Below are positions 32,314-44,608 of a stretch of DNA of 64,000 nucleotides, in pieces. Position numbers and translations under genes: made by a program. This DNA is from Blepharisma stoltei (lineage: Eukaryota > Ciliophora > Heterotrichea > Heterotrichida > Blepharismidae). The notes beneath the pieces are model-generated. The model made no database searches. It saw nothing but the letters and a program-made list of their open reading frames with translations, and was not told where the DNA came from. How positions within the stretch are numbered: position 1 is the first letter of the stretch; every line of letters begins with the position of its first letter. The stretch lies in the NCBI GenBank assembly GCA_914767885.1, contig CAJZBQ010000039.1, forward strand, positions 434,001 through 498,000. Direction: 5' to 3'.

Positions 32314-35300
32314 TTATTTAATTTCTTGTTGACTTGTGAATGCGCTATTTTCAGAAGGATAAGGGTCAATCTCTACTTGCTGATGAGATTCATTATTTTG
32401 ATAACTTTCTAGGCCACTGACCTCAATTTCCTGTGCAGAATTAATAATCCTGGTAGATGTGATATATGTATAATTCAAGTTTGTATTTTTTCCATCGTCA
32501 ACTTGGCTTTCATCAATTATATAATTTACTTTTACTCTTGATTTTCTGAATAGTATGCTTCCCATAAATAAAAGCTTCTCCTTAACGAACTTTAAAAGCT
32601 CGTTGAAGATTCTTAATAAACTATAAATAATAAACCAAATATTTGAGCAAAGTGTTATGAGGAATATCAAAACTGTCCCAGGATCCCCCAGTTCATCTGT
32701 CAAAAAGAAAAGGCCAGTAAAAATTGTAATTAATACAATTACCCTAGAATGCAGTTCCATCTTGTTTAAGGGCTTTTCTACAAACGGTTCATTTCTATTT
32801 TGAAGCAAAAGGAAAAAAATCAATAAAATTGTTGCAGCAAGAGCCTGCACAGAAATCGAGATATTTGACAAGAAGACTGAAAAACTGATTAACAAAATTT
32901 TGCAATACAAAATCACGAATTCTCAATAATAGTGTTTTGAGTTATAGCCATTATAAAGAAATCCATATTTCAACTTGACCGCGGTTTCTTCTAGTTTTAC
33001 TTTATATTTTATTATTTTTATCAGCCATGTTGCAGGAATGACAATCCCCCATATTAAGATTGCAGGTAAAACTATTAAATACGAGTAAAAAAAATGATCC
33101 TTAGTCCAGCACTGTATGTCAAGATCAATATTAAGCCAAAATTCTCCAGAGTTAATTTCTCTACAGCTATAAATACTGAACAGAGTTTCAATAATTCCTG
33201 GATGAATTAAAAAAAGTACAATAATAACGATGACCCCCCCCCTCAATCTTCATGTCTACTGCAACAAAAATTTTTCGAAAAAATCTTCATGCCTCTGCAA
33301 CACAGCATTTTTCTCTAGGTGAGTTTCTCAAAAAAAAACCATAAAGCAGCGCTACTGTAGGTGTGTTAATGACCTTTTCATCGAGATTTGGACGGCTATT
33401 GTCATCGCTCGCCATTTTATTAAACTTATCTAACTAAAAAGTACGGAAAAATTTAAGATGCGCATCGAAAATTTGTTATTAAAAAATTGCATTTTTGTTG
33501 CAATAGACATGAAGATTGAGGGGGGGTCATCGTTACAAGAAGAAATAAAATCATCTGAAAACAATCTCCAAGCATGCTTTATTAGCCTATAATACAATGC
33601 CCACAAAATGAAACATAAAGTTCATGCCGCTAATGGAACGAAGCTGATAAGAACAAGTTTTATGTAATAAATCTCTATTTTGGCATTAGAGTCCTGCAAT
33701 AAACATTCAAAAGAAAATAATTGTTCTCCGACATAGTTCATGCTTAGTTCAATATAAAAAAATTCCATCACTCATCGTGGCCAATTTAAATTGAAGGTGG
33801 TAATAATGATTGTAATATGCAAGTAATTCCAAAATATTTTGATGTATATTGAAGTAAATGTGGATGAATTTAAAATATACTTTTTTGAAGCTTTTATAGT
33901 AAGCAAAGCAATAATAAAAAATATGCCAAAAAACCCTAGCATCCTTATGGCATTCGTGCTTGAGTCAAGGCATACTTTGCATTCATTTTTATATAGCCTT
34001 GAATATCCATAGGCACAAGACTGGCACATATTACCTTTATACCCTTTTTTGCAAACACCTGTATATGATATATTACGAATGTCAGGAGATCCCAAGCAAG
34101 CTGAAGGATAAGGGCATGCCCAGAACTGGTCAGTATATTTATTATCTCTCCAATACCCATGACGAGGCACCATTGTATAATTTCCATAACAAATAGCATG
34201 CTTGGGACATTGCAGGCAAGCACGATTATTAGGATTTAAACTATAGTATGACTCTTCACAAACCAAACATGTTATGTTTACCGTTGCTTCTCCAAATGTG
34301 CATAGCCTAAGATCGACATTTGCATAGAGAACTGAATTAGAGTAGGAATTTCCTTTTGCTTCTTTAATGGCTGAAGTGTAAATTTTAATTTGGGTTGAGG
34401 TTCCTGGCTTCGCTGTGATAACATAATCTGTAAAGTTAAAGATCCCATTTAATGCTGTAGTCATGGTTACCCCAAAAAGGATGGTATCAGAATTTAAATT
34501 AAGTAGCTGGGCTTGGCTTATATTGTCAGTTTTGACAACCTGATTATAATGATCAACTAAAGCAAATGACATTGGCTTATTATTTTTCTGGCCTGAAGCA
34601 ATTCCGCTGATAGTTGGATTTTCCAAAATTCGAGTTGGTGAATTGCTACCGCTTCTATTTTCTTCATAAAACATCATAATCGGAAACGAAGCAATGCCAT
34701 TTCCATAAGTTGCAGAATTTCTCTGAAAAGAGTTATTATCAAACACTGGCTCTATGTCAGCTCAGCTGATTGCTCCTCCATTATTTATTGCTTTATTTTC
34801 GCTAAAAAGGTTAGATGATAAGTTAAGCAAGCAATTGTCAAAATCTTTACAGCTAAGTTTAATCCCTCCTCCTATACCATCAATCACCCCTTTATCATTA
34901 TTTTCTGATCTTAAAGAATCTGCAAAATTTTTCGTAAATTCAGATAAATAGATAGTCAAATTAATATTTTCAGAAAAGATTGCCCCACCATTATAAGCTT
35001 CATTATTTAGAAATTTTGAAGAGGATATCATATAATGGTCCACTGGAGAGCTTTGTTCAGTGATAAGATAGACTGCTCCTCCAGAATATGATGCAGAGTT
35101 TTTGCTAAATAAGCAGGAATCTATTAGTAATGATACACATTTTGAACAATAAATAGCTCCTCCATTCTTTCCTGATCCATTGCGAAATTCTGTATTTTCA
35201 ATGCGTAATAAATAATCTGCATCTCCATAAATAGCACTGAACGATGGATTTATGAATAAAGAATGCTCAATATTAATAAAACTATCATATGAGTCAATAT

Positions 35301-38300
35301 CTGAGCCTTTTGAGTTTTCAAATGTTGTATCGTTTATTCACAAATAGCTTTCTCGATAAACAAATATGGATCCTCCAATATTTGAAGTTAAATCATGAAA
35401 GAAAGAATTGAAAACAGAGATATTACTTGAAATAGAAAATATAGCAGCACCTGTACTACTGCTTAAACCATTAGAAAATTTTGAATTTTGAATTAAAGCA
35501 TAGCTATTTGATTTCAGCTGAACAAAAGATCCTTGGCTTCCATGCTGATCTAAAAAAGTAGTATTTTGTATTTTAGCTGATGAAAAAGTCATTAGAATTC
35601 CTGGGTTATCATCATTTCCTATGTTATTATGAATAATTGAGGAATCTAATGCAATGGCTGATGACAGAAGATATAATGCACCTCCATCTACTGACTGATT
35701 TTCACTAATTTCACAATTTATTATCTCTGAAATTTTACTTAGGCAGCGGATCATGCTAAATGCAGAACCTTTACCTTTGGATGAATTTTTGATTATTTTT
35801 GAGTCTCTGATAGTGAAAAACGAATCTGAATCTGCATAAACAACTCCTCCTACATTAAGAGCGGCATTTTCCTTGAATTCACAGAAATCACAGGTGAAGT
35901 GAGAGTTGTAGCTCAATGCAGCAACTCCACCATTTGTTTTGCTTGTATTATTATAAAATATTGTGTTTCTAAGACCTGCGACTGCAGAGTTGATAACTAT
36001 TAGTCCTGCTCCGGGCTCCTCTGAATGCCCATGTTGTATGATTGAGTCATTTTCCACTAGCGTATCATTATCCAGAGAAAAAATTGAGCCTAAGTTATAT
36101 TCAAATAAACATTTATGAGTTTCTAAAATTGATCTTTTATTTTCATCATCCATTAAAATGATAATAGGGCCGGAATTTTTTTGAAAAATGCAAGAGTTTA
36201 ATATTACTCTTGAAGGAAAATTTTTAGAGTCCTCATTAATAGATATATGAAGGGCTGAGCTATACAATCCTTTATTTTCAATGAATTTTGAATTGTTTAT
36301 TGATAGTTTTCCATCAGCATAAAAAATCGAAAACGAGCCTGAGAGTGATGCATTATTTGCTTGGAATACACAGTTATTAATTGATGAGCTGTCCAGCAGT
36401 TTGATGAAATTGCTTATATGTATCGAGGCCCCGTTGAAAGCTTTATTTTCATAAAAGTTTGTATCGTGAATTGATAAGGATGTTTTGATGCTTGAGTAAA
36501 ATTTTTTGTTTATATATATTGATCCACCATTAAGAAGGCAAGAATTATTTCTGAAAACAGTATTTGAAATAGTAAGTTCTGAGTAGCTACTTACTGTTTG
36601 GGGCAACATATAATAAATTGCTCCCCCAGATAATCCAGGTGATTGGTTTGATATAAAGTGACAGCCATTAATAGCCAGATTTTGGCCTGAAAAATACAAT
36701 GCCCCTCCTAGATCAGCACTATTTTCTATAAAAGTACAATTTTCTAGTGTCAAAGCATTGTTGATCGAGAATTCAATTGCTCCTGCACTTCCGCTCAAAT
36801 AATTCTTGTTGCCGATAAATTTTGAGTTTTTGATAGATGCTGAGTAGCTGTTTTGAAAAGATAAACAAATACCAGTATTACCTTTTCCTGTATTTCGTTC
36901 TGATTGTAGACTATATATCATGCTTTCTTGTGTGCTATCAATAATAATTGCAGGCGAAGAGTTTGCACAATAGTTATCAGTGATATTGATGCTTTGCATT
37001 AAGAAATTAACTGAGGCACTAATGATTGACATTGATTTACAGGACAAAATCACTGGGTTTGGTGCTTCAAGCTTCAAATAAATGTTATCGTTATTAACAT
37101 AGTTTCTTAGGATTATCGAATTTACCTCCTTACTTTCATTTGAATTTCCACCATTTTCATTCATTTGAGTGTCTTTTATCTCTATATTTGCCATTTGTTT
37201 TATTTCTATTAAGCCAGAGCCTCCTGAATAATTATCTGTAAAAGTGAGATTTTTGATTTCTAACCACCGAGGTAAAACTCTGACAGTGACTGGTATTCCG
37301 CCTGATGTTAACGAATTTATGTTTTTACCATTGATAAATTCATCTTCCTGTGTTTGACTTCAGATTGATAGCAAACTGCTGCTTTCAACTCCATTTGATA
37401 TAAACCGCGAAGATTCTATTAGGAAATTCTGAGTTTCATTGAAATAATTTGCAGGATAATTAAATATGGCATTTCGGTCAGAGACCCTTGAGAGCATATT
37501 TAATTATGCCGATTAGATTTTTGCTAGCTTATAAATGGACAGTGATACAGTCCAGAGGTTTTTTTTTGTCTCTGTAAATAAATGGATATAGAGCTGGAAA
37601 GGGCAGTCTAGATGAAGTCTACGTACACAACTAGACCCATCAGGAATTCCAGTGTGATACTATGCGTTGCACCCCAGGCTATGTTTTTCTACATCTAGCC
37701 TAATTAGCCTGAAAAAAATTCTTGAAATTTTAACTGGAAGCCCTGATGGATATACTGTGGCCAAGCCCGACGAGAAGGAGACCCAAAGAATTCCAACTTT
37801 CATATCACTACGAGGAGGCCGGTGAAAAAATAGGACTAGGCGAACATCTTCATCTGACGGAAATTCTGAAATTGGTACTACCCAACTACTGTCAAATAAG
37901 ATTAAGAACAATTTGCAGATAAAATTCCATTTTTTTGGCCATAATTCGATATAAATGATGTATTTTTTATATGCAAATGAGTAAAGGTTGAGTAATTCAA
38001 GATTAAACTTTCATTAAATTCAATTGCATATTGGGTTTCAGTGTTTTGTATATTGATAATGCCCAACTCGCAGTAGTTATATAAAAACGTGCAAGAATCA
38101 ATCTTATCTTACCTTATAAAATTTATAACGCTTAACGTCCACTACGGGGTAGCCAACTCCAGAGCTGCCACCATATTTGTACACGTGTCGGGCCTGTGGA
38201 CCTCTGGATCGATCCCTTTTGATCACCAAGGCACGGACAAATAAGGCGTTCCGGCTTCGACGGGTGCAAGAATCAACCACTAGTGTTTCGAATCATCCAA

Positions 38301-40513
38301 GCTCTATCAAAGAGGCTGAACCCAAGACATTCAGCGGATTCTGATATATCATATTATATTCAAACTCCACATGTTTGATCACTATAGACGTGATATTAGG
38401 AGCATATAAAAACCCTCTTAAATTTATTGGATCTCTAAATTCATAACCATTATTTAACCTGCTCACTTTTCCATGATTGTAGTAAAGATTTGCAGGTAGC
38501 GTTTTACAATAATCCTGATAAGCATAAACAATAATTGCAGAATCTTCTATCTCTGATAATTTTATATTATCAAATGATACATTCTCCATAGTGATATTGC
38601 TGCCGCACGAAGCTGATATTATTCCCTTATATCCAAAACGATAGTTTTGTATGGTTACATTGGTTAATATTAAGTGGGTGTTTTTTAAATTTATTATATA
38701 AACGTTTCGGTATGGAGCACACCAAGTTGAAGATAAATATTCAGATATTTTTTCATGTCTATCATTATAATACTCAGCAGGAGAATCTGAGTTTGCATAT
38801 ACAACTGGGCAGTATTCACAATATATGCTGCTATTACAAGTCAAAAAACCTTTTCCCTCCACTATGATATTGCGGAATTCTACTACAGAATTTCGTGCTT
38901 CAATCAGAATGGTGTATGAGTCATGAAATTTGATTGTTACATGGGATGAATTTCAAGGAGTAAAGAGATAATTCCTCGATGTTAATCCAAGATTTAAAAT
39001 CCCTAAGTGCAAGCTTGAATAATAAGATTCCTCTCAATCTAAATCGTAATCTCCGTCATCCAAAAGATAGACAATTGCATTAGTTGTCAAAGTAAAATAT
39101 ATAGGCAAAAGAAAGTATCTATAAGGAGACTTAGCTGTGCCATCACCTTCAAAAAAATTGGTTGTATTTAATGCGGATACAAAATAAATACGTGGATTTT
39201 TTGCTGTTGAGATATCACTTAGTCTATTTATACCTAAGGATCCATCTGGGAAATGTCATAGAAAATATGATAATTGTCTAGTGCATCCTTGTTCTCACCA
39301 ATATAGAGTTTTACAAGATAGGCAGTTTTCTCCGCTGCCGTCTCCGTAAGGCCTTGCGCAATCTTCCTCCTGAGATTGTGTTGAATTGCAATTACCATTT
39401 GCAAAGTTACATTCTGTTATATTGCATTCCTGAAAACAGTTTATCATATCAAAAACTTTGTCGAAAGAGCAAGCATAATTTGAAGCTGCATAGCAATCTT
39501 CTAAGTGAGCCACATATTTAAAATTCCTATTTATAATTTGCTGATATGAAGAAAAAATAGCTAAAGAGGTGTTTTGGCATCAAGAGTTCGGATATTGGCT
39601 TATTTTGTCATAATTGCATTCAATTACTAAGCACTCTGGCTTGCACTTTCCATAATCTAGATAAGTGCAACCATCAGAGCATTGGCAATCTTTATAGTCA
39701 TACTCGCAATCATAATTATTGCACTCAGAATCGCAAATTCCATTTCCCAGCATTTCTGGATAGCATCCACTAGCGCATGCCCCACAATCATGATTATCTA
39801 GTGTACAATTTCAATTATTGCATGCTTCATCACACTTCCCATCCCCAAGCATTGACTCAAAGCAGCCAGGAGAACAGTCGCAATCATAATTATCAAAATT
39901 GCATTCAGCAACTCGACAAGCTTCTTCACAGATTGAATTGCCAATCATTCACATATAGCAACCAGGAGCACATGCTAAATTTTTGCAGTCACCCAAATCA
40001 AAGTTGCATTCAGGGTAAGCACATTCAGGGTTGCAGACCCCATTACCTAATAAATTCGAAAAACACCCAGAGTGACACTTTTTACAAGTCCCAAGTCCAT
40101 AATAGCAAGATGTGACATTACAGCTGGGATTGCAGTTTTGATACAATTTCGCGCTTGTGCCTAAATAGAGCTTACATGAAGGTGCGCATTGTCCGCAATC
40201 TCCTCAATCATATCCGCAATTTTTAGTATTGCACACATTATCACAAACTCCATTTCCAAGCTTTTCTTTTTTGCAGCCGTCTATATAAATGCAATTTCAA
40301 TAACAATCTGATTGTTCTTTGCGAATGAGAGCATTAACTGATGAATTTGTATCATAATTACAGTAAGAAGTCATGCAAGCTGGGTCACATTGACCATTTC
40401 CTTTCTAAATTAATTTTTACCTTTGAATCTGGGCAATCAAATAGGCTACAGAGTAGTCTTTCACTCATAGCTAATTTAGCAAATGTTCAGAAAATAAAAG
40501 TAAAGCCAATCAT
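32314..40513 (-). CDS. Gene D: complete LNR / beta-helix / multi-pass receptor
   Basis: Most complete paralogue: 2,411 aa after removing one intron, one IES and two SINEs; the total length then divides by three. ATG at 40513 (MIGFTFIFWTFAKLA). LNR-type Cys repeats to about residue 400; a linker with YCEYCPVV; a right-handed beta-helix of about 1,200 residues with GGALYFSG-like turns and many N-x-S/T sites; a Cys-rich block (CxxCxKGYKGNMCQSC, about 34.1 kb); eight hydrophobic segments (for example GFFGIFFIIALLTI, PAILIWGIVIPATWLI); a cytoplasmic-looking tail ending TSQQEIK. TGA as Trp throughout. Such combinations are typical of large ciliate surface proteins; a sensing or adhesion role is inference only. 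Confidence 0.88.
33225..33535. mobile_element. IES with 45-nt inverted tips in gene D
   Basis: 311 nt. Tips TAACGATGACCCCCCC and its complement run about 45 nt inward with one mismatch. A distinct family from the CCTCCGTGAG type. Excision joins SDDFISSC to IIVLFLIHPGII, matching gene C, which lacks the insert (SDDFICNCIILLFLINPG). Confidence 0.95.
37446..37909 (+). mobile_element. Long SINE-like element in gene D
   Basis: Head AATTAAATATGGCATTTCGG and internal AAATGGACAGTGATACAG match the long family. Flanked by AATTTGCAG(G)AT on both sides, one base different. Removing 464 nt restores GILSANYFNETQN. Confidence 0.8.
38102..38263 (-). mobile_element. Short SINE-like element (third type) in gene D
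   Basis: 162 nt between exact 13-nt copies of GTGCAAGAATCAA (38089-38101, 38264-38276). Reverse complement begins CCGTCGAAGCCGG and ends GGACGTTAAGCGTTATAAA, as at 20561-20711. Removal restores VVDSCTFLYNYCELG. Confidence 0.88.
40405..40420 (-). other. 16-nt intron of gene D
   Basis: Minus strand GTAAAAATTAATTTAG. Removal joins FDCPDSK to KGNGQCDPAC and puts the ATG at 40513 in frame with the LNR repeats. Confidence 0.92.
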
Positions 40514-40945
40514 TTATTTTTATAAAACTTATATTCATATTTTAATTATGAACTTTTCTGTTAACAATTTAATTTAAAAATGTATTTTTTAATGCTTTCT
40601 CTGCGCTGTGGCTATAAGAAGACTTTAGGTTGAAAAATAGCTTAAGTCTCTATTATTTTTTAACTCTTTATAAATATAAGTCTACTTGATCAATTTATTA
40701 GATTATACACTATAAAATTGTTGAAAAACAGCTCGAAAATTAGACAAGCTAAGATATAGGTTCGGGAAATTAAGCCTCAGAAACGAACTAGCGAAGAATT
40801 TGGCAAATAATTCATTTGGTAGGATAAATTTTATCAAAACTCTTTTTCTCCGAGACATTGGTAGTAAGACTTTTTGCTCATAACCTCCTTTTTCTCATTA
40901 TAGCCTATTTAAAGGAAATGTCTCAGAGAAAAAATATCAGAGAAA

Positions 40946-41287
40946 GTGCCTACAAGAGCATGCCTCAGGGGATATATCTTAGGGATATGCCTAAGACTGA
41001 TGTCACTGCTACTTATCTCTCTCAAATATCTTCTAGGAAAAAGCGATGAGAAATTTGTGAGAAAACGTCTTAAGAGAATCATTTCTGCAAGTGTCACAAG
41101 AGCAAATGTCATCCGAAGAAATGGTTGGTATCAAAGCTGCCGAAGCAATTTCAGTGATCTGAGAATACCACACGAAGTTTATAGTTGAAAGGCAGCACAA
41201 TTTCTGAGATTAGTGGACAGATTGAGTGATTTTTTTGAATCTTTTAGCTCTTGTAAAAATTTAAGATATGGTATGAACATGAAATAG
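40946..41287 (+). CDS. Small hypothetical basic protein
   Basis: 113 codons with one TGA as Trp, ending TAG 41285-41287. Basic middle (KFVRKRLKRIISASVTR), helical-looking end (QFLRLVDRLSDFFESF). An overlapping frame opens at 40919 and stops earlier. No family recognised; start uncertain; could be non-coding. Confidence 0.35.
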
Positions 41288-41343
41288 AGAGCCATTATGT
41301 AATTAAAATAAAAGAGCCAGAATTTAATATCAATCAGAAATTA

Positions 41344-41628
41344 TTATGTCCTCCAATTAGGATTCAAAAGTTGAATCTGAGAAATCAAGATTTTAATATT
41401 TTGAAACTCAGTCAGCCTGTCAGAGCATTCATGCTGCATGTGTTCGAATGATTCAGCTTGTTCAATTCAGTGTTCTTTATTATAGGAGCACTGGACTTTA
41501 GCTAAAGTTTTTTTGCTGGATTCTGATTGGTTTTTGGAGCATTTGAGCATGTGCCAGATGATTCTGTTGGTCTTCATATGATGTGAAGGGTTAAATGGAA
41601 ATCCAAACTCTGGCTGCTGAGTTTCCAT
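41344..41628 (-). CDS. CHHC zinc-finger protein, GTSF1/U11-48K-like
   Basis: 94 aa, METQQPEFGF... to NPNWRT, two TGAs as Trp. Two CHHC-type finger-like units: FPFNPSHHMKTNRIIWHMLK-C, then C-SYNKEHWIEQAESFEHMQ-HEC. Spacing follows C-x5-H-x9-H-x3-C, but the first Cys of finger one is Phe (TTT where TGT is expected) and finger two has one extra residue before its last Cys. Proteins with paired CHHC fingers (Gtsf1/Asterix, U11-48K) act with Piwi silencing complexes or the minor spliceosome in animals. In a ciliate, where small RNAs guide DNA elimination, either role is possible; this is inference. Confidence 0.65.
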
Positions 41629-41792
41629 AATTCATTTTCTTTAAATAACAAAAAATTAAAGATAGAAAATACTAATTTTTAAAAAAATTAATTCTCATCT
41701 GTAAGAATAACAAAGTTATTTATAAAAAATATATAAACTGTTTAGCTTTATAAAACTTTGATACTTATCTTATTTTTTTATATTTAAATAGC

Positions 41793-42686
41793 TTACTTTT
41801 CATTTTTAGTTGGAGTATCCAAAATAAGCACATCATCATTTTTTTTTTCTGTCTTCTTCTCATTACACTCTGAAATTTCCTTTTTTTCAGTATCATTGCG
41901 CTTATAAAAGTTTTTCCCTAGCAACTCCTTCATCTTTAGTGCAGCAGCTGATAGTTTTGGCTGGCTATCTCTTGGAGACCTATTTGGTGACTCCTTCAGT
42001 ACAATTCTTCTCGAAAAAGCAACCTCTTTAGTTCTATTTGTATTTAACTTCCTATCAATAAACTTGCTTTCTTTTGTAAGATGCTTTTGATTTTCATGTC
42101 GTTGTTTTGGTGGTGAAATCATTCTTTTTTGAGGCAAATCTTCACTCTTTTCATTATCATTTTGGGGTTTTATTTCATCTAAAAATTCCAAAGTTTCTTG
42201 ATATAGCTCAATGGTTTGACTAAATTCCAATAAAGCTTCATGGAAAATTACTGATGAATATCTAGGCAAAATATCTGAGATATAGTATCGGTAAAATGTG
42301 CTTGAATCCCCATCAATTGCCATTCTCATGCATAAAGATCTACCAATTCTACCTAATTTGTGTATTAATTCAGGTGATTTATCAACTCTAAGCAGTTCTA
42401 AATGCAAAATTAGTTGGAATTTTAATTGGGTCTGAATAAAATTTACTGAGGATAGGAATCTGAATTCTTCAAGTAAAAGGGGCCGAAAAGTAGTTGGTAA
42501 TATTAGGTTGACAGGAACACCATTTTCTGAAATCAAGTCTATTAAGGAGTCCAAAGTGCTTAGAAATGAGATGATGCTGGTAGATTCAGGTATTTGGTTT
42601 CATCTTGATATAATATTTGTTAATTCTTTTGAAAAGAAATCTGGGGCACATGATTGAAAAAATCTTAGGGTTACTTGGTTATCCAT
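41793..42686 (-). CDS. Hypothetical protein, helical N-terminus, basic tail
   Basis: 297 aa, ATG at 42686 (MDNQVTLRFFQSCAPDFF), TAA at 41793-41795, one TGA as Trp. The first 180 residues look alpha-helical (LKFQLILHLELLRVDKSPEL, LEFSQTIELYQETLEFLDEI). The rest is Lys/Ser/Glu-rich and probably disordered, with SPPK and SPNRSP motifs that resemble proline-directed kinase sites. No IES. Family not recognised. Confidence 0.7.
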
Positions 42687-43037
42687 GGCAAATAACTAAT
42701 TTATTGTTTTCATACATCATTTTATAATTAAATCATCAAAATGATTAAATTTACCCCAATTTTAATTAATTTGATAATTATTAAAAAATTGGGCTATTGA
42801 AAATTCAATAGTTTTGCTTAGTTTATAGATAGAAGAAGGACAGCTTATAAAATATTAGCGCATGTTCTTTTCACTGAACAAATATCAAATATAAAGCATC
42901 CAAAATCTAAACCCTGTAAATTGAATAAAACTTTCATTTTTTGAGTAAATAAGTTTATTATTGCTAGGATACTAAAGCAGGAATTACTAAAATCATCTAT
43001 AGCATTAAACAAAAACTAAATAATTGCCAAGAGCAAA

Positions 43038-43817
43038 ATGGAGAAACTGATCCTTATGATTGAGTCAAAACAAAGTACAATTCTTACAGTCTGTGATCTA
43101 GAGCATAAAATAATATCTGATATCCCTATAATGATTCCAATAAATTTAACGAGATTCACTTGCATTGCTCAACTTCCAAACTATGAGTTATTTTGCTTCG
43201 GAACTGAAGGCATCCCATCATCTGGGTTTGCTTGTATCATAGATCTTCAAAATTATTCTTTAAAGAGAAGATTGACTCTTGGATATCCTTGCTATTCATC
43301 CTGCGCGCTATATTATGATGGCTTTGTTTATATTTTTGGAGGTGGAAATAACACAAAAGGAGATTTACCTAATTTTTATAAGTTTGATCTGCAAAATAAT
43401 AGGTGGATAAAACGATTGTCCTTGCCTATATCTTCTCATTCCTGCTCATCTATTATCTTTAGAAGCAATATTCTTGTATCTGGATTTAGTCATAAACATC
43501 TATATCAATATAATATGGAACTGGATAGCTACTCGATAGCTTTTTCTTTTGAGTCTGGAAACTCTTGAAAAATATTACTTGCTGAAAATAACAGAGCGTA
43601 TATAATAGAAAGACTTGGGAGAATTTATGAATGTGGAGCTGAAAATGTTTATAATTGAAATGATGTTGGAAAGTCAAGCATGGACTGATTTTTACAACAT
43701 TATGTAACTTATTATCAGAATTCTGCGTATATTGGAATTAATATTGGAACTAGTAATCTCTATTATAAGTTTGATTTCAAAACGAAAAAAATACAAAAAT
43801 TTTATTTTGCGAGCTAG
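43038..43817 (+). CDS. Kelch-repeat protein 1
   Basis: 259 aa, ATG at 43038 (in-frame TAA upstream), TAG at 43815-43817. Beta-propeller-type repeats: FCFGTEGIPSSG, YIFGGGNNTKG with FYKFDLQNNRWIKRLSLP, then VSGFSHKHLYQYN. Four TGAs are read as Trp, including YNWNDVGKSS. Shorter than its neighbours at 46.2 and 48.8 kb because it lacks their N-terminal half; it may be truncated, or may start directly with the propeller. Probably protein-protein binding; partner unknown. Confidence 0.8.
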
Positions 43818-43827
43818 CTTGAATGTC

Positions 43828-44195
43828 TAACTCCCCCCCCTCCGTGAGTGAACAAAACCATTAGAAAAATCGCTATTTTTTGCCCAAAAACCCACCCTCC
43901 GTGAGTGAACAAAAATTTTTTATGGAAAAAAATTTTGATATATAAGTGATAATTAGTATAATGAAATTTAGAGCTAATTCTGTTTAATTTTAAACGAATT
44001 GTTTTTTAAAACATAAATTTTGCAAATTGAATTAAATATTTGCTTTCCAATTTTTGTGAACTAGGATTTTTTTTAAATTTCGAACAAAAAATATTTTTTA
44101 TAAAATTTATATATATAATTGTTTTAAAAAAAAAAATTAACCCCCCTCCGTGAGTGAACAAAATTTTTTTGTTCACTCACGGAGGGGGGGGAGTA
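43828..44195. mobile_element. Family 1 MITE / IES, best-preserved copy
   Basis: 368 nt, 11 nt after the stop of kelch 1. Left: TAACTCCCCCCCCTCCGTGA, a 45-nt spacer with GCTATTTTTTGCCC, then a second CCCTCCGTGAGTGAAC. Right: perfect hairpin of the same motif ending GGGGGGGGAGTA. Useful reference for the family. Confidence 0.88.
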
Positions 44196-44608
44196 AGCAT
44201 AATTATTCATAATTCTAGTTATATTTCATTATTAAAATAAATAAGTATATATATAGTCGATATTTAGTAGCTTTAGCTTGCATCATGCCTTAGTTCCTTT
44301 TGAGTATACCTTAAATATCCAATTTTCGTCGATTTTAATTATTTTTTTTGGCATGTCAAATATGTTTGATATTTCAGCCAAAAGTGCGTGGCGTGTCTTC
44401 CTATAATTAACCACGATAGAAAAGGCGAAATGGAAAGCTAATTTAAACATCAAGTTCACTAGCCAATTATTTTATATAATGTGTTCTAGGCATAAATTGA
44501 TTAAATTAAAGCCCAATGTAAAGGATAATTTTAATTGCAAATAATTTCTGCAGTTTTGAAATTTAATATTTTCAACATCTTTTAGTGATAAATGAAATAA
44601 TCTAACGT
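44196..44608. other. Intergenic, no gene seen
   Basis: AT-rich spacer between the MITE and the IQ-MORN gene. No reading frame or repeat end recognised; it presumably holds the promoter of the gene at 44609. Confidence 0.5.
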
